A stretch of DNA of 64,000 bases, from contig JAHXIO010000005.1 of the NCBI GenBank assembly GCA_025655595.1, forward strand, positions 434,001-498,000. The letters run 5' to 3'. The notes under the pieces are model-generated. The model saw nothing but the letters and a program-made list of their open reading frames with translations, did not search any database and was not told the origin of the DNA. The stretch comes from Candidatus Thiodiazotropha sp. (ex Monitilora ramsayi) (GTDB taxonomy: Bacteria > Pseudomonadota > Gammaproteobacteria > Chromatiales > Chromatiaceae). Both the position numbers and the translations under genes were made by a program. The first letter of the stretch is position 1; each line of letters opens with the position of its first letter. Shown piece by piece: positions 18,041-29,520 of this stretch.

Positions 18041-20881
18041 TTAGTTCTGTTTGTTCGACTGGGATTGAGCCTGACGCTCTAACAACAGGGTAATCTCATC
18101 GGCGGAAACCGGTTGGCTGAAGAGATAACCCTGAGCCAATTCACAGCCCTGCGCGGCAAGATGGGATAACTGCTCTTCGGTCTCCACACCCTCTGCGATG
18201 ACTTTCAGTCCCAGGCCGTGAGCCATGGCAATGGTTGCATTCACCAGCTCTCTGTCAGCCGAGTCGACCGTGATATCGTTCACGAAGCTGCGATCGATCT
18301 TCAGGGAATTGAACGGGTAGCTACGCAAATAACTGAGCGATGAATAACCCGTCCCGAAATCGTCCATGGCAATACTGATACCCAGCCGGCTGAGTGCCTG
18401 CAGGGTCTCCCCGATATAGGTATGACCGCTCATCAATACCCCTTCTGTTACTTCCAGTTCGATGGAGGCGCTTGAGATGTTGAGTTCATTCAGTGTGTCT
18501 CTGATTGTATGTGGAAGATTGGGGTCGCGGAATTGTCGGGGAGAAATATTGATGGCGATCTTGAAATCCCGGTTAATGATTCTCTGCCATTTCTCCGCCA
18601 TTGAGATAGCCTCCCTGACCACATAATGCCCAATGGGTACGATCTGTCCCGTCTGTTCTGTGATGGGTATAAACTCGTCTGGGCAGACTTTACCCAACAC
18701 TGAACTGTTCCATCGCAATAACGCCTCAACAGCCACGATATCGAGACTGATGGTATCCACGATGGGTTGAAAGTGGAGTTCGAACTCACCACGCTCAAGC
18801 GCACCGTGGAGTTGCTCCTCGACCTGCAGGCGGCGGGAGACGCCTTGATTCATGGCTTCGGTAAAATAGTTGTAAGTATTGCGTCCCTGCTCCTTTGAGT
18901 AGTACATGGCCATATCTGCGTTACGCAGCAGATCTGCCGGATTGTCTCCGTCATTGGGGTAGATCGCGATGCCGATACTTGCCGTCAGGATGAGTTCCCT
19001 GCCATCCAACAGAAAGGCCTCTCTGAAACTTGAGAGCAGCTTCTCCGCTATGGGATAGACATCCTCCACAGCGGAGAGATTGCCCAGCAATACAATAAAC
19101 TCATCACCGCCCAGACGGCTTACGGTATCTTCGGCTCGCACAGACGCCTGCAGGCGTTTGGCCGCCTGTATGAGGAGTTTGTCTCCCGCCTCGTGGCTCA
19201 TGGAGTCGTTGATCTTCTTGAAATCGTCCAGATCAAGAAAGAGTACGGCTGCGAGATTTTTCTTTCGTCTCGCCTCTTTGATCAGCTGTGACAGCCGGTC
19301 CAGGGTCAGAAACCGGTTCGGCAGATCGGTGAGGCTGTCGTAATTAGCCTGGTGTACGATCTTCTCCTCCTGCTGTTTTTGCAGGGTGATGTCCTCTTTC
19401 ACTGCCAGATAGTGAGTGGTGATACCCGAGTCGTCCAATACGGGTGCAATATAGGCACGCTCCCAAAAGAGCGTGCCGTCCTTTTTCCGATTCTGTAGTA
19501 CACCTTGCCATGAGTGTCCTGTGATGATTGCCTGCCACAACTCCTGGAAATAGGACGGTGGGGTATTGTCGGATTTCAGTATCCTTGGATTTTTACCGAT
19601 GACTTCGGCAGCTGTGTATCCTGTCGCCTCCTCGAAGGCGCGGTTGACGTACTCGATATCCCCTTTGGTGTCGGTCATAACAACGGACACGGGACTCTGC
19701 TCTACTGCCTGCAGCAGGGTGCGGATACGCTTTTCATCATGTTTGCGTGCACTGATATCACGGAAGCTGACCACGGCGCCGACCACTTTGCCTTCGCGAT
19801 AGATCGGGTTGCTGGCGTACTCCACGGGAAAAGAGGTGCCGTCCTTGCGCCAGAAAACCTCATCTTGAACGGTTTCCAGTTTTCCGCCGTCAAGCACCTT
19901 GAGAATTTGACATTCTGCAGTCGGATAGTGTGAGCCGTCGCTGTATGTGTGATGAATCAGCTCATGGTTCTCACGATCAATCAACTCATCCGGGTTATAA
20001 CCGAGCATACGTGACGCGGCAGGATTGACGAAAGTGGTATTGCCTTGCGTATCGATGCCATAGATACCTTCGGCAGCGGTATCAAGCAGTAGTTGAAGTT
20101 GATCTTCCGCTTGTTTGCGATTGGCGATGACCCGGCCGACTCTGGTCAGAGTAATGAACAGCAGATAGGCGGCAAACCCCAGGGCGAAGATCACGACGGG
20201 CAGGCGGAATCTGTCATGGAGACTTTCAGCCTTCTTGAACTGCGCGGTTAGCGTAGAGATCCTCTCCTGGCTTTCGTAGAGAATTCTCGCGGCATTCTCC
20301 TGCGTGCGCTGCAGAATCGCATTGATCGTCTTCATCAGATTGGCGATCTGTGCATCGATATCGTGTTGCTGTAGACCGGAAGAGGAGATTTTTGACTGGA
20401 TTAATCCGTAGAGTAGCTGTGACTCCTTCTCCAGGTTATCGATAGCCGGTCCCAACTCGAGCACCTCAAGTGCGTACTCCTCCGTGTCGGTTTTTTCATA
20501 GGTGGCGACCAGGTCCATAATATTTTGTCCCGGGATATTTGTAGCGATGACATCTTTGAATACGCCGCCTTTCTGTAGCACCGAGAGCCCGTTTTTGATG
20601 ACGTTGATATTGTCGTCAAACCGTCGTTTGACAATGTCGAGCTCCAACTGGTTATCCAGCATGCTCAGTTTGAATACAGTCGCCTTGGCGGCAAAGAGTC
20701 GCTGGTAGATTGAAACGCCAATGTCCTGGCGTGCCATCTGGTTGAACAGCCGGTGTTCTATCGATTCTGTCTTTGCCCGTAGTGTGGAGTGGATGACAAT
20801 CAGTACTGCGACGATGGCAATGATGGATGTGGCAAGTCCGATGATATGCCGCTGGATTGGATGTTCGGTGAGCTTCGACAT
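18041..20881 (-). CDS. Membrane diguanylate cyclase/phosphodiesterase (PAS-PAS-GGDEF-EAL)
   Basis: 946 residues from ATG 20881. Order: TM1 (~10-30), ~200-residue helical periplasmic sensor (DAHL-like in character), TM2 (LPVVIFALGFAAYLLFITL), PAS1 with PAC (~270-390), PAS2 (~395-515), GGDEF domain with an intact GGDEF motif, and EAL domain with EALLRW, DDFGTGYSS and EGVET intact. Both enzymatic halves look catalytically competent for making and degrading cyclic-di-GMP. It begins 10 nt after the substrate-binding-protein gene, so the two form an operon in which the binding protein may feed the periplasmic sensor. Confidence 0.92.
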   Translation of the reverse strand: MSKLTEHPIQRHIIGLATSIIAIVAVLIVIHSTLRAKTESIEHRLFNQMARQDIGVSIYQRLFAAKATVFKLSMLDNQLELDIVKRRFDDNINVIKNGLSVLQKGGVFKDVIATNIPGQNIMDLVATYEKTDTEEYALEVLELGPAIDNLEKESQLLYGLIQSKISSSGLQQHDIDAQIANLMKTINAILQRTQENAARILYESQERISTLTAQFKKAESLHDRFRLPVVIFALGFAAYLLFITLTRVGRVIANRKQAEDQLQLLLDTAAEGIYGIDTQGNTTFVNPAASRMLGYNPDELIDRENHELIHHTYSDGSHYPTAECQILKVLDGGKLETVQDEVFWRKDGTSFPVEYASNPIYREGKVVGAVVSFRDISARKHDEKRIRTLLQAVEQSPVSVVMTDTKGDIEYVNRAFEEATGYTAAEVIGKNPRILKSDNTPPSYFQELWQAIITGHSWQGVLQNRKKDGTLFWERAYIAPVLDDSGITTHYLAVKEDITLQKQQEEKIVHQANYDSLTDLPNRFLTLDRLSQLIKEARRKKNLAAVLFLDLDDFKKINDSMSHEAGDKLLIQAAKRLQASVRAEDTVSRLGGDEFIVLLGNLSAVEDVYPIAEKLLSSFREAFLLDGRELILTASIGIAIYPNDGDNPADLLRNADMAMYYSKEQGRNTYNYFTEAMNQGVSRRLQVEEQLHGALERGEFELHFQPIVDTISLDIVAVEALLRWNSSVLGKVCPDEFIPITEQTGQIVPIGHYVVREAISMAEKWQRIINRDFKIAINISPRQFRDPNLPHTIRDTLNELNISSASIELEVTEGVLMSGHTYIGETLQALSRLGISIAMDDFGTGYSSLSYLRSYPFNSLKIDRSFVNDITVDSADRELVNATIAMAHGLGLKVIAEGVETEEQLSHLAAQGCELAQGYLFSQPVSADEITLLLERQAQSQSNKQN

Positions 20882-20891
20882 ACCGTACAGG

Positions 20892-21689
20892 TCAATCGAT
20901 CTTGTAGAGTCCGTAGCGGTCAAAGATCCTTTGCCCCTCTGCAGATGCAGCATAATCCATTATCTTGTTCGCAATATCCGGATATTTTGAAAAGGTCAGC
21001 AGGCCAAGAATGAGCTGCTTTTTAACGGCGTATTTATCATCGATGGAGATGGCTTCGATATCACTAGCATTTTCCTTCCAGGTGGATGTGGCGTACCAGT
21101 TGATAACCAGGTCCGCTTCACCTTTTTTCAATACTTCCACCAAGCGCTTCGAGTCGGTGGTCAACTCCTTGGCGTTTTTCATCACCTGGTCAAAGATACC
21201 CGCTGCACTGAGGATTTTTTTTGTCTCCTTGCCGATACTGCCGCTGTCCGGATCGCCGATGACGACGTAGAGGTCGGGATTATTCAGCGCATCGAGTCCG
21301 GGTTGGATCGATTTGGGGTTACCCTCCCTGACCATCATTGCCGCCTTGTTGAAGCCGACATGTGCTGTGCGGGTAACCAGTCCCTCTGCTTTAGACTGCT
21401 CGATGTAGGACTCCGAGCCCGGTAGGTAGAGGTCGCCAATCCGGTTGAACTTGATCGAGTTGAGGAGATTGCCGGACCCGCCTTTGATAAACGAGATCTT
21501 GACGTCTTCACGTTGCTCGATGATCGAGGCGATCTCCGACATGGGATGGATCATGGTAATCCCGCAGTAGACAAGAAGCTCTTTCTTAGGTGCAGGTGGA
21601 TTGGTGTCGATGAGAAGTTGAAAGAGAGCGTAAGCGGCTATACACAACAGCCCGACAATGGAGATGGTTGTTATAGCTTTCAGGGGCAT
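20892..21689 (-). CDS. ModA-like periplasmic substrate-binding protein, membrane-anchored
   Basis: 265 residues. An N-terminal hydrophobic segment (ISIVGLLCIAAYALFQLLI) without a clear cleavage site suggests a membrane tether. Then the type II binding-protein fold: LLVYCGITMIHPM, FIKGGSGNLLNSI, DLYLPGSESYIEQ, VVIGDPDSGSIG, and LVINWYATSTW. This is the molybdate/tungstate (ModA/WtpA) superfamily, but no ABC permease or ATPase is nearby. It is followed after 10 nt by the GGDEF-EAL gene. I infer a sensory role: ligand capture coupled to the cyclase's periplasmic domain. Ligand unknown. Confidence 0.8.
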   Translation of the reverse strand: MPLKAITTISIVGLLCIAAYALFQLLIDTNPPAPKKELLVYCGITMIHPMSEIASIIEQREDVKISFIKGGSGNLLNSIKFNRIGDLYLPGSESYIEQSKAEGLVTRTAHVGFNKAAMMVREGNPKSIQPGLDALNNPDLYVVIGDPDSGSIGKETKKILSAAGIFDQVMKNAKELTTDSKRLVEVLKKGEADLVINWYATSTWKENASDIEAISIDDKYAVKKQLILGLLTFSKYPDIANKIMDYAASAEGQRIFDRYGLYKID

Positions 21690-22064
21690 GGTGTAACGAT
21701 TAAATCCATTGAATCAGCTGTCCATAACAAAAAAACAATTTCCTTTATGAGGTCCAAGGATTTATTTGACCGTGCCCGCTCCCGATTTGCAATAGAATTT
21801 GTAAGGATTTTTAAAAATCAAAAATTTGATCCTTACAGGAATGTGGCCGCTTACCGATGCTCAAGTTGTACTGTGAGATCTCTGAAAAAGTGATTTTGAG
21901 GGTGTTTCGGGAACTAAAGTCGCGTCCCGTTGAGTATTGAGATCGAGCGAATCCCGGCGCTGGGGGGTTATTGATGTCTGACGAAAATGAGAAAGGCGGA
22001 CATTATGTCCGCCTTTCTATATGGCCTGCCGGAGCAGACCGGTCAAGCAATTACTGAACAGTAA
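21690..22064. other. Intergenic region holding a bidirectional terminator
   Basis: 375 bases between two leftward genes. A 126-codon frame covering 21513-21893 overlaps the binding-protein gene antisense and is rejected. The only clear element is the hairpin at 21991-22017. Confidence 0.5.
21991..22017 (-). terminator. Terminator hairpin of the sulfur-globule gene
   Basis: Perfect 12-bp stem (GAAAGGCGGACA / TGTCCGCCTTTC) with a 3-nt loop, 48 nt beyond the stop codon of the gene ending at 22065. On the minus strand it is followed by TCATTTTC. Confidence 0.8.
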
Positions 22065-22394
22065 TTACTTGGTTTCAGCAGCAGGTGCCTGAGGAGCAAC
22101 CGGAGCGCCGTAAGGAGCCGGAGCACCGTAAGGAGCGCCATAAGGAGCACCGTAAGGGGCATAACCGTAGTAAGGACGGTTGTAGTAGTTGTTGTAGCCA
22201 CGACCGTAACCGTTGCCGGCGCCACGAGCGTTACCGCTCATGTTGAAGGAGAAGTCGCCGTCGCCGAAGCCGTCACCCATGAAATCGTTGTTGTTGCCCC
22301 AACCGTTGTTCCAAGGGTTGCCCCACCATGCAGAAGCGGAAGCAGAAGCGGCAATCAGAGCTGCAGCTGCAGCGATTTTTACGATCTTGGACAT
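22065..22394 (-). CDS. Sulfur globule protein (Gly/Asn/Tyr-rich, secreted)
   Basis: 109 residues. Signal peptide KIAAAAALIAASASASA, then a low-complexity mature protein: WWGNPWNNGWGNNN, GFGDGDFSFNMSGNARG, NGYGRGYNNYYNRPYYGY, four YGAP repeats and a short AETK tail. This composition matches the structural proteins coating intracellular sulfur globules of Allochromatium and related sulfur oxidisers (Sgp/CV family). GAGGA is 7 nt before the ATG. It is monocistronic, with a strong promoter candidate and terminator, as expected for an abundant protein. An inverted repeat (AATTACTG AA CAGTAATT, 22049-22066) overlaps the stop codon. Composition-based calls are less certain than motif-based ones, but the match in layout is good. 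Confidence 0.78.
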   Translation of the reverse strand: MSKIVKIAAAAALIAASASASAWWGNPWNNGWGNNNDFMGDGFGDGDFSFNMSGNARGAGNGYGRGYNNYYNRPYYGYAPYGAPYGAPYGAPAPYGAPVAPQAPAAETK

Positions 22395-22464
22395 GTGTAG
22401 TTCCTCATTAGAGATTTAAAAATTCGTTTACAAAGTAATGAACTGCATAACTTTATGGAGCAAA

Positions 22465-22493
22465 AGAATATTAGTAATTACTAAATTAATCAA
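22465..22493 (-). promoter_or_regulatory. Candidate promoter of the sulfur-globule gene with AGTAATTACT spacer palindrome
   Basis: On the minus strand: -35 TTGATT (22493-22488), 17-bp spacer, -10 TATTCT (22470-22465). The palindrome AGTAATTACT (22473-22482) fills the spacer. The same 10-mer lies in the porin upstream region (6882-6891). Confidence 0.5.
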
Positions 22494-22561
22494 AATATAT
22501 TATTTAATGGAAATATAAGTTTGATTAATAATTTCTATCGACCTGCATTGAGGAAATGGGA

Positions 22562-23758
22562 TTAGCCGGGTCGGCCGTCGATTCTCGGTCTAATGAGGAT
22601 TTTAATGTAATAGATAACGAACAGGAGATAACTGAGAGCCCATCCGGTACCTGACAGCATCACCCAGTGGCTATAGCTTCCGATGGGAAGCAGGGGACCG
22701 AAGACCCGGAACAGGACGGCAAGGTTGAGGATCAGAAAACTGAATCCGATCAGGCGCGGAGGATTGATCTCGCGGCCGGTGTGACCCAGGGAGACCCGTG
22801 CCATCATGCCGAAAGTCAGCACCCCTATCGCCCCGGCGGTCAATGCATGGGTCGCCAGGTTGTCGGGGAAGAGCGCGAAAGCCGAGAGGCTCTTAAGCAG
22901 GAAACCGACGATCAACCAGATCATGCCAGTGAAGAGCACCCAGAGGATGGGAATGCGCCAGACTCCGGGATGGTGCCAATCGTAGAGACGCCAGGCCTGC
23001 GTGGCGGCCACGAACAGTGCGCCAACTCCCAATAACCAGGGCAGAGGCAAAAATAGCTCAACGAGTATCCATAGACCGATAGCAACAAAGACGATCCGCT
23101 CCCGTTGGGTGCTGAAGCGGGGTTGCGAACCCCTGACTGCCTTCTCGGTAAAGAAAGGGATGACACGCCCGCTGACCAGGATCACCAGTAAGATAATCAG
23201 GCTGATCATCAGGTTGATCCCCTGCCTGCCGGTAGCGGTGACACCGAGGCTCTCCAGATGCACCAGCAGGTTGGCCAGGAACATGGCGCCCAGCAGGGGG
23301 AGAAAGATACGGTTGATCCGGTTTTCCGCCTGGATCAATGGCCCATAGAGGGCCAGTGCGAGCAAGGGCAGAAAAGAGAGATCGAGCAGGGTGATGACGG
23401 GGGCAGGTATGTTAGGGACAAAGGGAGCAATCCGTCCCAGTAGCCAGAGCAGGGCCAGCATCGCCAGTGGGGTGTGGACCAGGGTGTCTATCCCCGTCCA
23501 GTTGCGTACCGCCGTGAGCAGAAAACCGGCAATGATGGCGACGGCAAAGCCAAACAGCATCTCATGGCTGTGCCAACCGACATTGCCGTAATACTGGACA
23601 GGCGTTGCCGTCTGCCAAAGCCCCAGCCAGAGCAGCATCAATACCAGGCCTGAGAGGGCGGCCAGAGAGAAAAAGGGTCTAAACCCGAGAGCGAAAGGGA
23701 CAAATCCCCTGGGCGGTTGAGAAGGGGCGGGACGTTCGCCTAGGTGGATGACACCCAT
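22562..23758 (-). CDS. nnrS: NnrS family haem-copper membrane protein
   Basis: 398 residues, twelve predicted membrane segments. Family motifs: FALGFRPFF near the N-terminus, GWHSHEMLFGFA, GFLLTAVRNWTG, and SLGHTGR. NnrS is a haem- and copper-containing inner-membrane protein linked to nitric oxide tolerance and denitrification. A perfect FNR/DNR box lies 62 bases upstream of the start codon, consistent with induction under low oxygen or nitric oxide. Two conserved His regions (HSHE; MARVSLGH) look intact. Confidence 0.93.
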   Translation of the reverse strand: MGVIHLGERPAPSQPPRGFVPFALGFRPFFSLAALSGLVLMLLWLGLWQTATPVQYYGNVGWHSHEMLFGFAVAIIAGFLLTAVRNWTGIDTLVHTPLAMLALLWLLGRIAPFVPNIPAPVITLLDLSFLPLLALALYGPLIQAENRINRIFLPLLGAMFLANLLVHLESLGVTATGRQGINLMISLIILLVILVSGRVIPFFTEKAVRGSQPRFSTQRERIVFVAIGLWILVELFLPLPWLLGVGALFVAATQAWRLYDWHHPGVWRIPILWVLFTGMIWLIVGFLLKSLSAFALFPDNLATHALTAGAIGVLTFGMMARVSLGHTGREINPPRLIGFSFLILNLAVLFRVFGPLLPIGSYSHWVMLSGTGWALSYLLFVIYYIKILIRPRIDGRPG

Positions 23759-23819
23759 GATCAGTATCCTGTTACGAAAATTTGATGGGGTACCCTAAGA
23801 TCCACCCTGGTGGACGACC

Positions 23820-23833
23820 TTGATGCGTATCAA
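23820..23833 (-). promoter_or_regulatory. FNR/DNR-type box upstream of nnrS
   Basis: TTGATGCGTATCAA is an exact match to the TTGAT-N4-ATCAA consensus bound by FNR, ANR, DNR and NNR regulators. A weak -10-like TAGGGT (23797-23792, minus) would place the box at about -41.5, the class II activation position. Confidence 0.75.
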
Positions 23834-24039
23834 AAGCTGGAAGGCCGCTGAGTATTGGGAAAGTGGCATAGATGAAGTGACACAACGCTTATTGTCCCAT
23901 TTCACAGGTGAAACTGTAAAACGTGAAGGACTCTCCATTTCCAGGTGGTATCTGTGGTAAAAATGGGGCAGCGCATGAAGCGCTGTCTTTCTGTCTGTGG
24001 CATTAGCGGTATTGCCACATTTAACCGATGTCTTGAACA

Positions 24040-25644
24040 ATGTCTTCGCCAAAGGATGACCCTCTAAATTTTCCCACAGACAGCCTATTGACCTCCCTTC
24101 AAAACCGTCGCGAGTTTCTGCAGCTCTTGGCGAAGGGGTTGGGCTACACGGCACTGGTGTCTACGATACCGGGTTGCGGCGGTAGTGGGAGCGGTTCCAA
24201 CCCGCCTGACCCCCAGCAAATACCCCGGGCATCGGATGAATATAAAGCGCTTAAGCGCACCAGTTTCGGGGTGCATCGGGATGAGCTTGCGAGTATCGAG
24301 GGTTTGGGCGTCAATCTCTATCTTGAGCAGCAGCTGGACTACCAATTGATTGATGATAGCGTCCTGGAATCGGAGATCCAGACGCTCTTCCCCCTGATCC
24401 ATCAGACGCCGGCCCAGTTAGTTGCCGGCTTTCCGGACAATATCGCGGAGGTGGCACGGCAGATGATCGCGGCGACTCAATATCGCCAGATTTTCAGCCC
24501 GCGTCAGCTCTACGAAGTGATGGTGGAGTTCTGGACCGACCACTTCAACATTCATCTGTTGAACGGATTGGGCCCGACACTCAAACCCAAGGATGATCTT
24601 CAGGTCATCCGTACCCATGCCTTGGGTAATTTCAACGATCTGCTGCATGCATCGGCTAAGAGTCCGGCCATGCTGTTCTACCTGGACAACTTCTTCAATC
24701 TCGCCACAGCACCGAATGAGAACTATGCGCGGGAGCTGATGGAGCTGCATACACTGGGTGTCGACGGCGGCTATACGGAGACGGACATCAAAGAGGTCGC
24801 CCGCTGTTTTACCGGGTGGTCGTTCCGCTTTCCCGATGACACGGGGGGCGAATATGGCGTCTTTAACTACATTGATGCCATCCACGACCAGGACAGTAAG
24901 CTGGTGCTGGGTCAGACCATTCCCGCCGGCGGCGGTCAGCTGGATGGCGAACAGGTGCTGGATATGCTGGCGAGCCATCCTTCGACGGCGCAGTTCATTG
25001 CCACAAAGCTCTGTCGTCGTTTTATCAGCGATACGCCGGAGGCGGTAACAGTCGACGCGGTCGCCGACGCTTTCCTCTCATCCGGTGGCGATATCAAAGT
25101 GACGCTGCGCGCCCTTTTTGCGACCGATGCCTTCCGCAACAGCGACGATCTGAAGATGACCCGGCCCAGCGAATACCTGGCCGGACTGATACGCGCGCTG
25201 GCGCCCGATACCCGTTATCCGACAGACAACGGTCAGCTGTTTTATTTCGCACAGTCCATCCTCGGCCAACTCCCCTACTATTGGCACACGCCGGACGGCT
25301 ATCCGGATATCCAGTCCTATTGGCTGAGCACCGGCGGTATGTTGAATCGTTGGCGCCTCTCATTTATTAGTTTCGCGCCCGTGATACCGGCCATCGACGT
25401 CATTGATATTGATTACGCATCCCTGCTCAACGGTGCCAATACGCTCGCGACGCTGACGGATGCCCTGACCGAGGCTATTCTGATGCGGCCGCTATCAAAA
25501 GATGACAGACGCCAGATTCTCGCTTGGCTGACCAAAGAATATGTTGTCTTTGAAGAGGCCGAACTGCCGAGCGGCACACCGGAACAGATCGCACCCCTGG
25601 TGGCTGCAGTACTGGTCAGCTCCGCCTACTTTCAGCTTAGATAG
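24040..25644 (+). CDS. DUF1800 family exported protein
   Basis: 534 residues. The N-terminus has RREFLQLLAKGLGYTALVSTIPGC: a twin-arginine-like start running into a lipobox-like cysteine. DUF1800 landmarks follow: RTSFGVHRDELASIEGLG, MVEFWTDHFNIH, ENYARELMELHTLGV, DIKEVARCFTGWSF and TKLCRRFISD. The function is unknown; DUF1800 genes are nearly always followed by DUF1501 genes, as here (9-nt gap), and a cell-surface role has been proposed for some pairs. Confidence 0.9.
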   Translation: MSSPKDDPLNFPTDSLLTSLQNRREFLQLLAKGLGYTALVSTIPGCGGSGSGSNPPDPQQIPRASDEYKALKRTSFGVHRDELASIEGLGVNLYLEQQLDYQLIDDSVLESEIQTLFPLIHQTPAQLVAGFPDNIAEVARQMIAATQYRQIFSPRQLYEVMVEFWTDHFNIHLLNGLGPTLKPKDDLQVIRTHALGNFNDLLHASAKSPAMLFYLDNFFNLATAPNENYARELMELHTLGVDGGYTETDIKEVARCFTGWSFRFPDDTGGEYGVFNYIDAIHDQDSKLVLGQTIPAGGGQLDGEQVLDMLASHPSTAQFIATKLCRRFISDTPEAVTVDAVADAFLSSGGDIKVTLRALFATDAFRNSDDLKMTRPSEYLAGLIRALAPDTRYPTDNGQLFYFAQSILGQLPYYWHTPDGYPDIQSYWLSTGGMLNRWRLSFISFAPVIPAIDVIDIDYASLLNGANTLATLTDALTEAILMRPLSKDDRRQILAWLTKEYVVFEEAELPSGTPEQIAPLVAAVLVSSAYFQLR

Positions 25645-25653
25645 AGAGGGAAT

Positions 25654-26817
25654 ATGGCAGCAACAGACATCTCAGCCGGTAAGCTTTTGTCACAGAAGGA
25701 TGTCTTCGTCTGCCTGTTTCAACGGGGTGCCGCAGACGGACTGAACAGCCTCGTGCCTTACGGTGACAGCGACTACTACACCCACCGAAACGCCATTGCC
25801 GTGCCGGCGCCGGGAAACCCGGGTGGCGCCATCGATCTGGATGGCTACTTCGCGCTCCACCCGTCACTGGATCCGCTCAAGTCCATCTACGACATGGGTG
25901 AGCTGGCATTGATTCATGCCACCGGCATGCCCCACGATTCACGCTCACACTTTGCTGCCCAGGATCTGGTGGAGCATGGGGTGACTGCAAAACCGCTGCC
26001 GGACAGTGGCTGGTTGGGACGCCATCTGGCGCTCAGTGTGCCGACAACCGAATCCGCATTCCGCGTCGTCTCTATCAGCGGAAACGTACCGGTTTCGCTC
26101 CAGGGTTCGGGGGAACCGCTGGCGATCAGCAACCTGGGAGAGTTCGGCTTCGATCAGGATGTGATCGATGCCGGCTATACGGATGTGTTGCGCAGCCTCT
26201 ATCACGATCAGGCGCCCTTTGCGCTTTCGGCACAGGCCGCGCTGTCGGCCGTGGATGAACTGCAGGCAGCCAACCTGTCTGCACTGGTTCCGGAGAATGG
26301 TGCTGTCTATCCCAACAGCGAGCTGGGCAACAAGCTGAAGCAGGCGGGGCAATTGATCAAATCGAACCTCTCGGTTGAAGTGATTTTTATCGATTCCGGT
26401 GACTGGGATCACCATGAGAGCCTGCCCAATAACCTGCAGCAATCCCTCAGCGACCTGGCCGGTTCGATGAGTGCATTCCACACCGACATGGGCAGCCGGA
26501 TGCAGGGCATCACGCTCTTTGTTATGACGGAGTTTGGTCGTCGCGTGGCGGAAAACGCATCGGTTGGCACCGATCATGGTACGGGCGGCCTCGCCTATGC
26601 CATGGGCGGGGGTGTCAACGGTGGCCAGGTGATCGCAGACTGGCCGGGACTGGCGCTGCTGAATCTTCACCTGGGTGAGGATCTGGCCATTACTACTGAT
26701 ATGCGAACCCTGCTTTCGGAGCTATTGACCAAGCGCCTGGGTGGAACCGATGTCGCTCAGGTGTTTCCAGGATTTACCGGCCCCACATCGGCGAATCTCT
26801 TCCTGAACAGGACCTGA
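25654..26817 (+). CDS. DUF1501 family protein (sulfatase-like fold)
   Basis: 387 residues. DUF1501 features: FVCLFQRGAADGLNSLVPYGD near the start, LALIHATGMPHDSRSHFAAQD, FIDSGDWDHHES (metal-ligand-like Asp/His), and the C-terminal LFVMTEFGRRVAEN..GTDHGTGG box. DUF1501 shares the alkaline phosphatase/sulfatase fold. No signal peptide is obvious, unlike most relatives, so it may be exported with its DUF1800 partner, or its start may have been lost. GAGAGGG precedes the ATG. Confidence 0.88.
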   Translation: MAATDISAGKLLSQKDVFVCLFQRGAADGLNSLVPYGDSDYYTHRNAIAVPAPGNPGGAIDLDGYFALHPSLDPLKSIYDMGELALIHATGMPHDSRSHFAAQDLVEHGVTAKPLPDSGWLGRHLALSVPTTESAFRVVSISGNVPVSLQGSGEPLAISNLGEFGFDQDVIDAGYTDVLRSLYHDQAPFALSAQAALSAVDELQAANLSALVPENGAVYPNSELGNKLKQAGQLIKSNLSVEVIFIDSGDWDHHESLPNNLQQSLSDLAGSMSAFHTDMGSRMQGITLFVMTEFGRRVAENASVGTDHGTGGLAYAMGGGVNGGQVIADWPGLALLNLHLGEDLAITTDMRTLLSELLTKRLGGTDVAQVFPGFTGPTSANLFLNRT

Positions 26818-26845
26818 CGTTATCCTCGCTCAAACACAATAGTAT

Positions 26846-26959
26846 TTATGTACCGCGAATCGGCAGCGGCACTACATCCTGGATTACCGGAGCGAAATGA
26901 AACTTGGCTCCCTTGCGGATATGCACAGATAACTCTTCAAAGTCGCTGCGGTTGTCCAT
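26846..26959 (-). pseudogene. Remnant of a second lon gene: 3' end only
   Basis: Read on the minus strand, 26959-26846 encodes DNRSDFEELSVHIRKGAK followed by FHFAPVIQDVVPLPIRGT and a TAA stop. The tail of the intact lon is DNRSDFEEVPEHIRKGIK then VHFASVFEDVVPLLFRGK: 25 of 36 residues are identical and the frame is undamaged. Homology ends abruptly at 26959, next to the hairpin at 26974-26992. The stub lies downstream of lon in the same orientation. It is too diverged to be a recent duplication; see the finding on the bracketing remnants. Confidence 0.85.
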
Positions 26960-26973
26960 CATTGAACAGGTAG

Positions 26974-26992
26974 GGTGCGGCTCTGCCGCACC
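26974..26992 (-). terminator. Hairpin downstream of lon
   Basis: Perfect 8-bp stem GGTGCGGC / GCCGCACC with TCT loop, 17 nt after the lon stop. No T-run. The flanking TAGGG makes it also resemble a dispersed palindromic element; it lies at the inner edge of the lon stub. Confidence 0.45.
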
Positions 26993-27009
26993 AATCCATC
27001 CGCTATCGG

Positions 27010-29397
<2,388 letters not shown>

Positions 29398-29520
29398 CCT
29401 GATACCTATCTCACTGATGAATGCGTACTGATTCATTCAATCGCTGTGACTCCATGCAAAGTGAAGCGCAGATAGAGAATGACGAATGAAACAGACCTTA
29501 TATTTATAAAGGTAAACCGT

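Noticed and set aside
22090..22180. Short tandem repeats that could be mistaken for CRISPR or microsatellite
   Set aside because: They encode the YGAP repeats of the sulfur-globule protein in frame; no spacers.
23795..24154. 119-codon minus-strand frame upstream of nnrS
   Set aside because: Overlaps the FNR box and the start of the DUF1800 gene, and has no family resemblance.
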